Source: Saccharothrix australiensis
Lineage (GTDB): Bacteria; Actinomycetota; Actinomycetes; Mycobacteriales; Pseudonocardiaceae
Assembly (NCBI RefSeq): GCF_003634935.1
Contig: NZ_RBXO01000001.1
Location: 4,923,501 to 4,987,500, forward strand
Direction: 5' to 3'
DNA: 64,000 nt
The translations under genes were made by a program, and so were the position numbers. How positions within the stretch are numbered: position 1 is the first letter of the stretch; each line of letters starts with the position of its first letter. The notes beneath the pieces are model-generated. The model searched no databases. It was not told the origin of the DNA and was given only the letters and a program-made list of their open reading frames with translations. Below are positions 20,191 to 29,586 of the stretch, in pieces.

Positions 20191-21759
20191 TGCATGCAAT
20201 GCCATCGCGTCGAGTCGGTCGATCGGGCTGCCCGCGTCCGCGGTCGCGATCTGTCCGACCGCGATCGCGGCCAACGCCAGATGCGCCTCGTCTCGTTCTC
20301 TCAGTCTGGCCAATGCTCCGGCGACTCGGTGCCAGCCGCCCGACAGCACGAAGCAGAACTGCCACGGCGTGGGCTGTTGGGCCGCCATACGCAGGCGGTG
20401 TTCGATCGACCGCTGGTGGACGCCGTCTCCCACGGTCGGATCAAGCAGGCTCACCTCACGGGTCAATGCCTCCAGGTCCTTCGACAGGGCCGCATAGAGC
20501 GTGGCCACCGCCCGCTCCTGTGCCATTCGCACCACGGGCGCGGGTCCCTGCACTGTCTCCGTGCTTACCACCAGTACCCACCGCTCCGATCCAGCGGCCT
20601 CCAGCACCTCCCGCAAGGTGTCACCGGGCACCGACTGCGCGTCGTCGATCAACGCGATCACCGGACCCTCCACGGCGAGCAGTTCGTCCACGACGCGATC
20701 ACCGTCGAGATTCCGTGCCGAATCCCGCAGCCGCACAGGCTTCCAGCCCTCGCGAAGCCGGTTCGCCATGACCTGATAGGCGGTCACGGACTTGCCACAA
20801 CCACTGTCCCCGGTCAGGATCGCCGAACAGGCCGTGAGGAGCGCGGTCTCGATCTCCGCGACTTCATGGAACTACGGACATGCCTCAGCATCACTCGGGC
20901 CCAGGCGAGTACCCGTCAACGCCGACAAGAGTTTCCTGCGCCCCCGGAAGTGAATCTCCTGCCATGATACCCTGCCGACAGCCGACGCCTCCACGTTCGA
21001 CGACGAGGAACGATCTCCCCAGTAGTTGATCGTCACGTTGCCGGTAATCGGACCGGACTGCACCACCGGCCCCGCAACCACACCGCCGAGTGTGTTCTGC
21101 ACCGTTATCTCCGGCCCGCGACCATCCTCGACGTCACGCGACGCGACAGCTTCGGCCCCATCCGGCCGCGCAGGGAGCAACGGATCCAGGCGAGCGTCGA
21201 GCCGGGCAAGCCCTCGGGACAGGTCACTGCTCAGTGTCGTCAGCCTCGACAGCATTTCGGTATCAGCCGCCGCCAGGAACTCGGAGCGGTGGGTGACCAC
21301 CGCTACGAACTGGATGCAAGTGTCACGCAACAGCTGGCCGTAGAACTCTTCACCATCGCGGCCGAGCGCCGCTTGCCGTAGAAGGTCACCGGCCTCGTGG
21401 CGCAGCATGTCCGTCAACCGCTGAGGATCGCCGTCATTACCCGCGACAACACCAGGCCCGCCGCCGACGAGCTCGAACGTATCGATCACAGCCTGTACCG
21501 CTGCTGACCGATCACTCTCCGGCAACTCCCGGTACTCGTGCCCGTACCTGTCGACCAACTCGTCCGCCAGACGTCGGGCGACTCGCTCTTTCGTCCGCCG
21601 CGTTGTCCGTTCATCCGACAGTCCGGCTGCACGTCCGCCCAGAACGGCTGCGGCCCCGGCGCTCAACTCGCCAGCCATCTTGTTCCCGGTGCTGGCTTCG
21701 ACCGCATACTTTACTACTGTCTCGGCAAGCTTGACGAGTACAGCTCCGAGCAACGACAC
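20164..21759 (-). pseudogene. NTPase with helical N-terminal domain, interrupted by in-frame TAG
   Basis: From ATG 21759 the frame encodes a helical N-terminal domain (AVLVKLAETVVKYAVEA), a region with the motif GGVVAGPVVQSGPITGNV, and ends at TAG (20872-20874). Reading straight through that codon in the same frame gives FHEVAEIETAL and then a perfect P-loop ILTGDSGCGKSVTAYQV, a Walker B VIALIDDAQS and a sensor-like strand. A single nonsense change therefore splits one gene. The frame ends at 20164, about 220 residues after the P-loop, short for a STAND protein, and its last residues look foreign. It converges on the Avs-like gene. No ribosome site is seen for restarting after the TAG. Confidence 0.75.
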
Positions 21760-22009
21760 CCGACACTCCTACCGAATCGACCTGCAGAGCCAGTATCGCT
21801 GACAACCCGCATCGTTACTGAACCAGGCGACGTAGCTCGATCGCAGAGCGGCGTTGTTACGCTACGTTATGAACGCGCTACCCGATCGTGGACGGGCGTG
21901 TGCTGGTCTGTAGGCGCTCCACCACCGTGAGCGTTACTGGTGGCGAACTCGATCACCAGAGTCAGGCCGACTACCTCGCTCCATCTCGATGCGCTCGTAG
22001 CATGCACCC

Positions 22010-23179
22010 ATGAAGCTCCCCAAGCGTCGAGGTCACGGTCACCATGACTTCGATCAGGACATGCTCGCGATGATGGCCGAGGGGATCGACAAGCTCACGG
22101 CCGCGGGGATGGGCGAGGACGAGGCACACAAGGTCGCCGCCGACGCCTGGGTACAGGCAACCGACGCCCAAGCGCCCGCAGTGGCAGCCCAACTGCGACG
22201 AACCGCGCCCAAGATGCTGCGTCGCCGCCATCGCGGCGGCAAGCTGTTTCGGCGAGCCCTCAAGGTGTACTGGGGTCGCCCGCTCGACCTCTACCTGGCC
22301 ACCTGGGTCGGCGCCCACGACGCGGGTGAGCGCTTCGACAGCCGCTTGGCCGCCCAGGCGGAGGAACGTCAGGACTACCACTTCGAAGTGTTGACCGGTC
22401 TCTACGCGCGTGCCTGTCGCACGGCGCTCGAAGTCCATCACGACCTCGCGGGCGGCTTCCCGATGGCGGCCCTGGCTCGTTGTCGCACCCTCCACGAGAT
22501 TGCCGTGATCATGCTCGTGTTGGCGGAGTTCGGCGAGACCGCAGAGCACGCGGACCTGGCCGAGCGCTTCTACCTCCACGACCTGGTCCTCAATGCCAAG
22601 GACGCCAAGACCTACCAGGAGCACTGCGACGAGCTGGGCAGCGAGCCACTGGCCGACGAGGAGATCACCGAGCTGGAGCAGGCTCGACAGGAACTTCTCA
22701 CCAGGTTCGGCACCGACTACAAGGAGTCCTACGGCTGGGCTTCCGGCGTGGGCGGACTACGGCGCCCGAACTTCGCCCAACTGGAGAAGCTCGTCAAGGT
22801 CGCCCACCTGCGCGGGCACTACAGCTGGGCCAGCCACGAGATACACGCCGACGCAAGAGGCGCACAGCTCAACGTCTTCGAACGCGGAGACATCCTCTAC
22901 AAGCAGACCGGGCCGATGCTGTTCGACCTGGCTGAGCCGGCGACCTGGGCATTGGCGTCCCTCGAACTGTGCGTGACGACGCTGCTGCACAGCACAGACG
23001 ACGTCTCAGCACTGGAAATGACCGGCAGCAAGGCGCTCCAACACCTCATCGTCGACGCGAAGGAGATGTTCGAGCAGACCGAAGCGTACGTGGAGGAGAT
23101 GGAAAATCGCGTTCATCTATGGCCGCGCTGGAGGCGCGAACTCTGGACCAGATGGCGATTGCTGGTTCAGCCGTTCTGA
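22010..23179 (+). CDS. DUF5677-like protein, 389 aa
   Basis: The central region (ARACRTALEVHHDLAGGFPM, ARCRTLHEIAVIMLVL, EHADLAERFYLHDLV) fits DUF5677, a helical family common in accessory DNA and often beside defence genes. The first 110 residues include a basic segment (LRRRHRGGKLFRRALKVYW). No catalytic motif is evident and the role is unknown. It is divergent from the NTPase pseudogene at 20164-21759; the 250-base gap 21760-22009 must hold both promoters, but no clear boxes were seen. It ends with a basic, tryptophan-rich tail. Confidence 0.65.
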   Translation: MKLPKRRGHGHHDFDQDMLAMMAEGIDKLTAAGMGEDEAHKVAADAWVQATDAQAPAVAAQLRRTAPKMLRRRHRGGKLFRRALKVYWGRPLDLYLATWVGAHDAGERFDSRLAAQAEERQDYHFEVLTGLYARACRTALEVHHDLAGGFPMAALARCRTLHEIAVIMLVLAEFGETAEHADLAERFYLHDLVLNAKDAKTYQEHCDELGSEPLADEEITELEQARQELLTRFGTDYKESYGWASGVGGLRRPNFAQLEKLVKVAHLRGHYSWASHEIHADARGAQLNVFERGDILYKQTGPMLFDLAEPATWALASLELCVTTLLHSTDDVSALEMTGSKALQHLIVDAKEMFEQTEAYVEEMENRVHLWPRWRRELWTRWRLLVQPF

Positions 23180-23377
23180 AAAACCCAGTGCATCCATCAT
23201 CATGGTCGACCGGGCCTCGCATCGTTTTCGTGCACCCAGATAAATGCCGCAGGCTCACCGAGATGTCACCAGAGAGTGATCACCGAGGCGACCGCCTGTT
23301 TCGCTGAGCGAAAGCTGGAGTGGGAAATTTCCACGCGTGTGGTAGAGTCGTTGTAGCTGGTAGGGTGTGCTCATGGA

Positions 23378-23400
23378 CCACCACCTGTCGAAGGTGGTGG
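23378..23400 (+). terminator. GC-rich hairpin downstream of DUF5677 gene
   Basis: CCACCACCT (23378-23386) pairs perfectly with AGGTGGTGG (23392-23400) around GTCGA. It lies 200 bases after the DUF5677 stop and before the recombinase remnant; no U-run follows, so function as a terminator is only plausible. The rest of 23180-23471 shows no gene. Confidence 0.35.
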
Positions 23401-23471
23401 GATATCTCCCAATTTCAAGTGGACGAGCGAACCTCTCGGACACATAATTCGCCCCGCGAGATATTTCCAGG

Positions 23472-24570
23472 TCACCTGGGGTGCTCGTGGGGCGTTGTGT
23501 TTTCCGACATCAGTGCGAGCCTAGCTGGTGATCGCTGCCCGTGGGGTGTTCGCCGGTGGGACGGTAGGAGCAGCGGGCGGCGTCCAGCTCGTCCCACAAC
23601 CTGTCGACTGCTGTCACCGCCGTGCTCGCCCCGCGGCGGGTACGCAACACCTCCGGCCTGGGATGCGTCCCGCGACCGGGTGGTGCGGAGGGCGACGTGA
23701 AACCCGGTCTGCCGGTGCCGACGCTGGGGTGCTGCTGCCGGGCGGATCGGTCTCCAGAGAGGCTGGTGCGGGGAGCGAATTGTGTGAGCCGGTGCCTCGA
23801 CTTGGTCTGCGGGCGCGTCGGGCTGATCCGCCGCCGAGGCCGTCGCGTAACTCATGGTCAGTAGGAGTTGTTCGCCTGCTTTTCCACGATCTTCGGTCCG
23901 GGGCCTGTCATGGATGGGCTGCTGTGCCAGGTGCCTGCGTGGTGTGCGCGCTTGCCCGCTGTTCCCGCGGTCGAGCAGAGCGACCCCGGCGACGTCGCAG
24001 CGGAAGACGAGGTCGAGTTCGTCGACCAGGTGTGCAGCCTGCTCCGTGCCGGGGTTGTCGGCGATGCCCACGGCGGTGAGGTGTTCGGCGATGCGGCCGA
24101 GCAGGTGGTCCTCGCGCAGATAGAGGTTGCCCGGCGCACCTTCCGGTCGGGTACGGGCGCTGGTGTTACCGTGACGGCAACGGTACGCGGCCCGACCGTG
24201 GGAACGGTGCGAGTCCATCTTCCGCCCGCACAACCCGCACTGGAGTCGGCCCGCGAACAGGTAGATGCGCTCGCCGCCGTCGGTGTCGGCCCGGCGGGTG
24301 CTGTTCCTAGTGGCCTGGATGGTCTGGGCGGTGACGAAGTCCTGTCGGATACCAACGGCGTGTGGGCGATGCTGGTCGAGATCGCCCAGGCGTGCTGCTC
24401 GTTGCGCACGCTCGTCCGACGCCCGCTCGGCGAGCGGGTGGCACGGTCGGCGCTCGTGCGATTCCACACCTGACGACCGGTGTAGCGCGGATTGCCCAGG
24501 ATCTCCACCACCGTACGCAGCGACCAGCCGAAATCGACCCGACGCCCGTCGCGCTCCGCGTCCGTGCCCG
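23472..24570 (-). pseudogene. Serine recombinase, C-terminal remnant, frameshifted
   Basis: From about 24570 the minus strand encodes [19 protein letters not shown] and RQVWNRTSADR, the conserved end of the recombinase domain. After a frame change at about 24345 it continues with RQDFVTAQTI, then the zinc ribbon CGLCGRKMDSH and YRCRHGN, and LYLREDHLLGRIAEHL. The catalytic resolvase domain is absent; the upstream neighbour is an ISL3 transposase scrap joined at about 24570. A long, poorly conserved tail runs to the stop at 23472. It is related to the recombinases at 5665, 8592 and 58414 and cannot be active. Confidence 0.8.
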
Positions 24571-24878
24571 CCGGCCGGGCCTCCACCCGGTTGCTGCCGG
24601 CGATCGGGATCGCGGTCGGGCGGGACGCCGCCGTGCGGGTCCTGCTACGCATCCCGTTACCGGATCATGGGACGCCACGAGTGCTGGGAATCGACGATTT
24701 CGCCCTGCGCAGATGTCACGACTACGCCACCGTGGTGATCGACGCCGACACCGGCACCCGGATCGACGTCCTGCCTGGACGCGGCGCCGAGGTGGTGGCC
24801 GATTGGCTGCGGACGCATCCGGGAGTCGAGGTCGTGTGCAGGGACGGCTCGACCGCGTACGCGGGAGCCCAGCCGTGA
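24567..24878 (+). pseudogene. ISL3-family transposase fragment
   Basis: The frame encodes [15 protein letters not shown], then [32 protein letters not shown] and [18 protein letters not shown], which is the start of the ISL3 catalytic core including the first Asp of the DDE triad. Both ends of the transposase are missing and no terminal repeats were found. The left edge coincides with the truncation of the recombinase remnant, so this insertion or a later deletion probably destroyed it. The next 300 bases (24879-25193) show no convincing gene. Confidence 0.8.
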
Positions 24879-25193
24879 GCACGCGCCTGGACCTCGACGC
24901 CGCCCGCCACGCCGTTCAGGCACTGCCCTCGGAGGTCGGCGACGCCCCTGGTGTCGGCGTCCACCCGAACCGGCGGTTCGCCGCCTTCGCCACGTCACGG
25001 GCGACCGGTGTGTCCTTGGCTGCCGCAGTGTTCGGCGGCGCGGTGGTGGTCTCGATCGGTCCGGGTGCGCCTCGAACGACCGCTATTCCCCGTCTATCGG
25101 AATTTTCTGTTTCCGCTCGACTTCCTTTTGTGTTGATTCGCTGTTGATATGCTGAACCGGGGAAAGCGTTCTCGTCCGCAATAAGGGGGAGAC

Positions 25194-25634
25194 TTGGCAG
25201 AGTCGGTCGTCGGGGTGCTGCGCGTGACCAGCAGCAGGTACGCCTCCCACCACCCCGCGTGGTTGAGGCAGGTGGACGATCTTGTCGAGCAGTTGCGGGC
25301 CGTAGCGGGGGGCGGGGGTGACGGCGGCGATCTGGTGCTGCGCGTTGAGCCCGACCTTCTGGAGCCGCCGCCCGAACCGGCCGGTACCAAGGGGTTGATG
25401 GAGGTCTCCGCCATCGTGCTGGCCTCCGCGCAGGTCATCAGGTCGGCGGCCTGGGTGATCCGCGAGTGGGCGAAGATCGACGCTGGGCGCAAGGTTTCCT
25501 TGCAGATCGAGCGCGACGGGCACAAGGTAGCGCTCGACGGCACCGGCGGGCGCGGGGTCGAGGCCAGCCTGGAGCTGCTCCGCTCCGAACTGGGGGCCGG
25601 GGCGGAAGTCGAGCGTCGGGATGAGACCCGGTGA
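25194..25634 (+). CDS. EACC1-like effector-associated protein
   Basis: The 146-residue product begins at TTG with AGGGGGA four bases upstream. Residues 50-140 fit effector-associated constant component 1 (EACC1): a loop with several prolines, a hydrophobic helix (LMEVSAIVLASAQVI), a second helix ending EWAKI, and two strands (RKVSLQIERDG, HKVALDG). EACC1 proteins are found upstream of variable effectors such as caspase-, trypsin- or TIR-like proteins in predicted conflict systems. Its 3' end overlaps the caspase gene by 14 bases, the expected arrangement. A regulatory or adaptor role for the caspase is inferred from family context. Confidence 0.7.
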   Translation: MAESVVGVLRVTSSRYASHHPAWLRQVDDLVEQLRAVAGGGGDGGDLVLRVEPDLLEPPPEPAGTKGLMEVSAIVLASAQVIRSAAWVIREWAKIDAGRKVSLQIERDGHKVALDGTGGRGVEASLELLRSELGAGAEVERRDETR

Positions 25635-27048
25635 TCTCCGACCGACCGCTTTCAAAGCCTTGGCGGTCGGCAACGCGCACTTCCCGGAGGACCCCCACAG
25701 GCTCGGCCGCCTGAATGGCCCGTTGAACGACGTCGACGCCGTGTGCGAGGCGCTGTCGACACCCGGAACGGGGCTGTTCCGCTGCGAACCGCCCCTCAAG
25801 GACGCGACCGCGCAAGCGGTGCTCGACGGCGTCGACCGGTTCTTCACCGATGCCGAGCCCGACGACTGCCTGCTCCTCTACTACAGCGGCCACGGCCGAG
25901 TCGACGTGCACGGTGACTTCTACCTCTGCGCACGCGACACCGACAGCGGCAAGTCCTTGAGCACACCCAGGGTCACCGGCGACCAGCTGCGCAAGATCGC
26001 GTTCAACTCGCCGGCGCTGCTCAAGGTCATCGTGCTGGACTGCTGCTACGCCGACCGCTTCACCGCCGCCCACGGCGACCGTCAGTACGTGCTGGCCGCG
26101 ACCCGGCGCTCCGGTAACCCCCTCGTCCCCGATGCTCCCGGTCCCGACGAGCTGAGCCCGTTCACCGCGGCCTTCGTGGCGGCGCTGCGGCACGCCGCGC
26201 TGGACACCGACAACGACGGCCTCATCACCGCCCACGATGTCGCTCGGTACATCTGCGACCTCGCCGCCACGGACCGCAGGGTGCCGTTCGCCGACGAGCA
26301 GTGGCGCGGCAGCGGCAGCGTGCCCGTCGCGCGGTCCTCGCCCGCGCCCACCGCACGACCCGTCGTCCAACACGTCCGGGAGCCGCGCGAGAGCCGCACC
26401 GAGGCGCCCACCCTGCCAACACCCGTCGCGGTGCGCCCCGGATCCCTGCCGGATCTGCTGCCCGTCCCGCCGACGGGGAAGGCCCTGTTCCACCTGGGCC
26501 GCCACCTGGTCACCAACGGCCAGTTCCGCGCGTTCCTGCTCGACGACGGCAACGAGCGCTGGCGCCCGGACGCCGTGCGGTGCGACCCCGCCGCACGGGA
26601 CTACCTGCGGTGCTGGGACGGCCTCGACATCGCCCCCGGCCGCGGGCACCGCCCGGTCGTCGCGGTGACCCCCGGCGCCGCCGCCGCGTACGCGGCGTGG
26701 GCCGGGCGCCGGCTCGGCCTGCCGCTGCGGCTCCCGCGCGTCGACGAGTGGGAGCGCGCGGCGGCCGCCGGTCGCGACGGCGACTGGCCCGCCGAGGACG
26801 TCCGGTCCGGCCGGGTCGGCTTCCGCGGCACGTCCGTCGAACCGTCGGACGTCGGCGACTTCGAGGCGAACCCGTACGGGGTGACCGATCTGCTGGGCAA
26901 CGTGTGGGAGATCTGCGTCGACGGAGCGGGTCGCCCCGTGCTGAGGGGCGGCGCGTTCGACGCTCCCGCCGGCCGCCTGCTCGACGAGATCCCGCTCCCA
27001 CCGGACGCGCCCTGCCGCGCGGACACCGGCTTCCGCTGCGCCTGTTGA
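25621..27048 (+). CDS. Caspase-like protease fused to FGE-sulfatase (C-type lectin-like) domain
   Basis: Residues 10-230 form a C14 caspase domain. The catalytic His is in YYSGHGR (His91) and the Cys in VIVLDCCYA (Cys141/142). The entry strand KALAVGN and the LNGPLNDVDAV segment are typical. After a Pro-rich linker, residues 285-475 fit the FGE-sulfatase domain: HLVTNGQFRAFL, PVVAVTPGAAAAYAAWAGRR, LPRVDEWERAAA, YGVTDLLGNVWEICVDG and the closing CRADTGFRCAC. In bacterial conflict proteins this fold is thought to bind ligands rather than to generate formylglycine. The gene overlaps EACC1 upstream and is 15 bases from the next gene. Expected role: a protease triggered on infection, leading to cell suicide or dormancy (inference). 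Confidence 0.9.
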   Translation: MRPGDLRPTAFKALAVGNAHFPEDPHRLGRLNGPLNDVDAVCEALSTPGTGLFRCEPPLKDATAQAVLDGVDRFFTDAEPDDCLLLYYSGHGRVDVHGDFYLCARDTDSGKSLSTPRVTGDQLRKIAFNSPALLKVIVLDCCYADRFTAAHGDRQYVLAATRRSGNPLVPDAPGPDELSPFTAAFVAALRHAALDTDNDGLITAHDVARYICDLAATDRRVPFADEQWRGSGSVPVARSSPAPTARPVVQHVREPRESRTEAPTLPTPVAVRPGSLPDLLPVPPTGKALFHLGRHLVTNGQFRAFLLDDGNERWRPDAVRCDPAARDYLRCWDGLDIAPGRGHRPVVAVTPGAAAAYAAWAGRRLGLPLRLPRVDEWERAAAAGRDGDWPAEDVRSGRVGFRGTSVEPSDVGDFEANPYGVTDLLGNVWEICVDGAGRPVLRGGAFDAPAGRLLDEIPLPPDAPCRADTGFRCAC

Positions 27049-27063
27049 GGGAGAGGTCCAGGA

Positions 27064-29586
27064 ATGGCCGAAGGCGTGTTCGAAGAGTTGTTCCTCAAGG
27101 TCCCGTATGCCTGGGAGCCGGAGGAGGTCGAGCGGGTCAAGCAGGCGTTCCGCGACACCCGGCCCGCGGTGCAGCTGCCGGTCGTCTCGGGGCTGTGGCA
27201 GTACTGGCGGCAGCGAGCGGCCGACGTGCCGCTGTTCGACGACCCTGACGAGGACCTGGCGCTACTGCTCCACGCCAAGGCGCTCGGCCTGGACGTGCCG
27301 GTGCCGGACCCGGATGAGCCGCTCGCTGCGCTCCTGGGCCGCGCCGAGGACCCCGACGAGTGCGGACCGCTCATGCCCGAGGCGCTGTCCTGGGGGCCAC
27401 GGGCGGCGCTGGCCCGACAGGTCCGCGCCGCGCTGCCGGGCAGCCTGGTGCGGGTCTGGGCCGTGGTCGACGACCAGGGCCCGGTCGAGGTGCTGGCCGT
27501 CGGCGAGGGCCTGCCGGAGATCCGCCAGCAGGTGGTGCAGTCGGCGCTGATGACCTCCCTGCGCATCAACGGCCTGGTCGACCCGTCCTCCGGACCCCAG
27601 GTCGAGGACTTCATCGGCGTCGGGTTGACCCACGTCTCGGCTGGGCTGGCCGGTCGGAACTCCGCTGTCAGGCTGCCGTCGGTGTTCGACGCCCGGCGCG
27701 CCGCGGTGCTGGACAGCGCCATGCCGACCGCGCGCGGCCTGGTGCGGGAACTGGTCAACGGCCTGCGCGCGCTGGAGCGCGAGACGAACCTGGTCGAGGT
27801 GGTCGAGGTGCGCCGGTCCGACGTCGCCGCGTTCAGCCAGACCGTCCGCGAATTGGCCGACCGGGCGGCCGATCACCCGCTCAAGGCGTTCCTGCGGCCC
27901 GCCCGCGTCGACGGTGCGACCGGGGGAGTGGCGGCCCTGCTGCCCTACCTGCGCACCACCAGGTCCGGCGGACCCGGCGCGAGCGCCCACGTCGTGCTGC
28001 ACTCGGACCTGCTCAGCAGCCAGGCGTACCGGGACCTGGAGGAGGCGCACCAGCGGGTGCTGGCCCGGCGGCTGACCCTGGACGCCAAGCTCCGCCGCGA
28101 CCGCATCGAGGCCGACATCAAGTGGCTCACCGCGGACCTCAAGTCCTACGAGCGCGCGACCAAGGAGGAGCGCGCGCTCAAATGGGACCCCACGGTGCTG
28201 CTGGTCGAGAAGTTCGACGAGCTGACCGGCACGGTGATCAAGCTCGCCGAGCAGGAGGAGATCGACGTCGAGGTGTACTACGCCACCAACGTCCCGCAGC
28301 TGGTCAAGAGCCGCGAGATCTGGCGCAAGCGGCTCAACGAGGTGGTCGCCAACCTCGACGCGGCGGCGGGCAAGCCCCACGCGCCCGCCCGGCAGCTCGC
28401 CGCAAGCCGCTTCCTGGACGCGGTGGTGCGCGACGTGGTGCCCGACGAGAGTCCGGCCACGGAGGCGGCGTTCCTGCGGTGGCGCGACCAGGTCGCGCCG
28501 ATGCTGCGCTACGAGTGGCGCCGAGCGCTGCGGGCCCAGGGCATCGACCCCGCCGACGTGTTCACCCGCCACACCGCCTTCCTCACCCGCTACCTGCCCT
28601 CGGTCGAGGGCGACGAGGCCGCGCTGTTCGTGCAGCCCTACTCCGTCGTCGACGAGCACCTGTCGGCGGTGCTGGCGGACGCGCAGCGTCGCGTGCTGGT
28701 GGTGCGCGACACCACGGACCACGCGGTGCCCGAGCACGACGAGGCCGACACGCCCGAGGCGCGAACTCTCGCGGAGAGGGCCTGGGCGGAGCTGGCCCGA
28801 CTCGGCGAGGACCTTGCCACCGACGAGAAGGCGTTCAACGCGGCGTTCCTCGACGCCCTGCGCGCCCACCCACGCCACATCGCGCGGCGCATGACCGAGG
28901 AGCTGCAACCCGAGGAGCCCGGCGCGGCCGAAGCCGAGGCCATCGAGGACGAGTTGCGCCACGCCACGCAAGCCATGTCGCTGGGTGAGGGCATGGACCG
29001 CGCCCGCAAGGCCATGCGCGCGTCCGCGTTCGTCACCGCTAGGCAGAGCCTGGACGAGGTCCGCGCCGACCCCCACTGGGAAGCTCGCGCCTGGCTGCTG
29101 CGGGCGGTCGTCGAGTGCGCGGCCGCCGACCTGGTCACGGCGGACATCCCCGGCATGCTGGGCAGCCAGATGCCCGGCGTGCCCGCCGCCGCCCTGCGGG
29201 CCCTGGACGAAGCCATGCACTTGGACGCGACTTACACCACCGGGTGGCTGGCGACCCTGCCGGACGTGGACCTCGACCGCGGCATTCGCAGGCTGTTCCA
29301 CGGCATCCCCAGGATGCGCGCGAGCACCACCGACCGGGAGCGCGCCGTGTGGCTGTTCCGCGGCGCCGTGGAGGCCGCCCGCCTGGCCCGGCAGCTCGAA
29401 CAGGCAGGCGAAGAACTGCCCGAGGACGAGGAAGCGGTCGACACCGCGCTGGTCAAGCTCGGCAAGGCCGTGGAGGACATCCTGGTCGGCCCCTACGTCG
29501 GCGGGGTGCGCAACGAGGCCGACAGCCTGCTGGAGGTGCTGACCGGCGAGGAGCCGCCGAAGTACGGCGGCAGGACGGGAGCCTGA
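27064..29586 (+). CDS. Large hypothetical protein of the caspase operon, 840 aa
   Basis: No family recognised. The protein is soluble and mostly helical, with a probable coiled-coil stretch around residues 330-400 (RDLEEAHQRVLARRL, DIKWLTADLKSYERATKEER) and an acidic segment near residue 560 (EHDEADTPEART). No P-loop or obvious catalytic motif was found. It begins 15 bases after the caspase stop, with GGGAGAGG just upstream, and its stop overlaps the next start (TGATG), so it must be part of the same system. It could be the sensor, a scaffold or the substrate of the caspase; the sequence does not decide between these. Confidence 0.8.
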   Translation: MAEGVFEELFLKVPYAWEPEEVERVKQAFRDTRPAVQLPVVSGLWQYWRQRAADVPLFDDPDEDLALLLHAKALGLDVPVPDPDEPLAALLGRAEDPDECGPLMPEALSWGPRAALARQVRAALPGSLVRVWAVVDDQGPVEVLAVGEGLPEIRQQVVQSALMTSLRINGLVDPSSGPQVEDFIGVGLTHVSAGLAGRNSAVRLPSVFDARRAAVLDSAMPTARGLVRELVNGLRALERETNLVEVVEVRRSDVAAFSQTVRELADRAADHPLKAFLRPARVDGATGGVAALLPYLRTTRSGGPGASAHVVLHSDLLSSQAYRDLEEAHQRVLARRLTLDAKLRRDRIEADIKWLTADLKSYERATKEERALKWDPTVLLVEKFDELTGTVIKLAEQEEIDVEVYYATNVPQLVKSREIWRKRLNEVVANLDAAAGKPHAPARQLAASRFLDAVVRDVVPDESPATEAAFLRWRDQVAPMLRYEWRRALRAQGIDPADVFTRHTAFLTRYLPSVEGDEAALFVQPYSVVDEHLSAVLADAQRRVLVVRDTTDHAVPEHDEADTPEARTLAERAWAELARLGEDLATDEKAFNAAFLDALRAHPRHIARRMTEELQPEEPGAAEAEAIEDELRHATQAMSLGEGMDRARKAMRASAFVTARQSLDEVRADPHWEARAWLLRAVVECAAADLVTADIPGMLGSQMPGVPAAALRALDEAMHLDATYTTGWLATLPDVDLDRGIRRLFHGIPRMRASTTDRERAVWLFRGAVEAARLARQLEQAGEELPEDEEAVDTALVKLGKAVEDILVGPYVGGVRNEADSLLEVLTGEEPPKYGGRTGA

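Noticed and set aside
24879-25193. A plus-strand frame after the ISL3 fragment (STRLDLDAARHAVQALPSEV and onward)
   Set aside because: It has a GTG and partly plausible composition, but no ribosome site or family match and it degenerates before the EACC1 gene; not supported as a gene.
25621-27048. Diversity-generating retroelement with the caspase-FGE gene as target
   Set aside because: No reverse transcriptase, accessory gene or template repeat was seen within the window.
29115-29585. N-terminal extension of the 450-residue caspase-operon gene
   Set aside because: It overlaps the coding 3' end of the 840-residue gene and is Arg/Gly-rich noise; the TGATG overlap gives the natural start.
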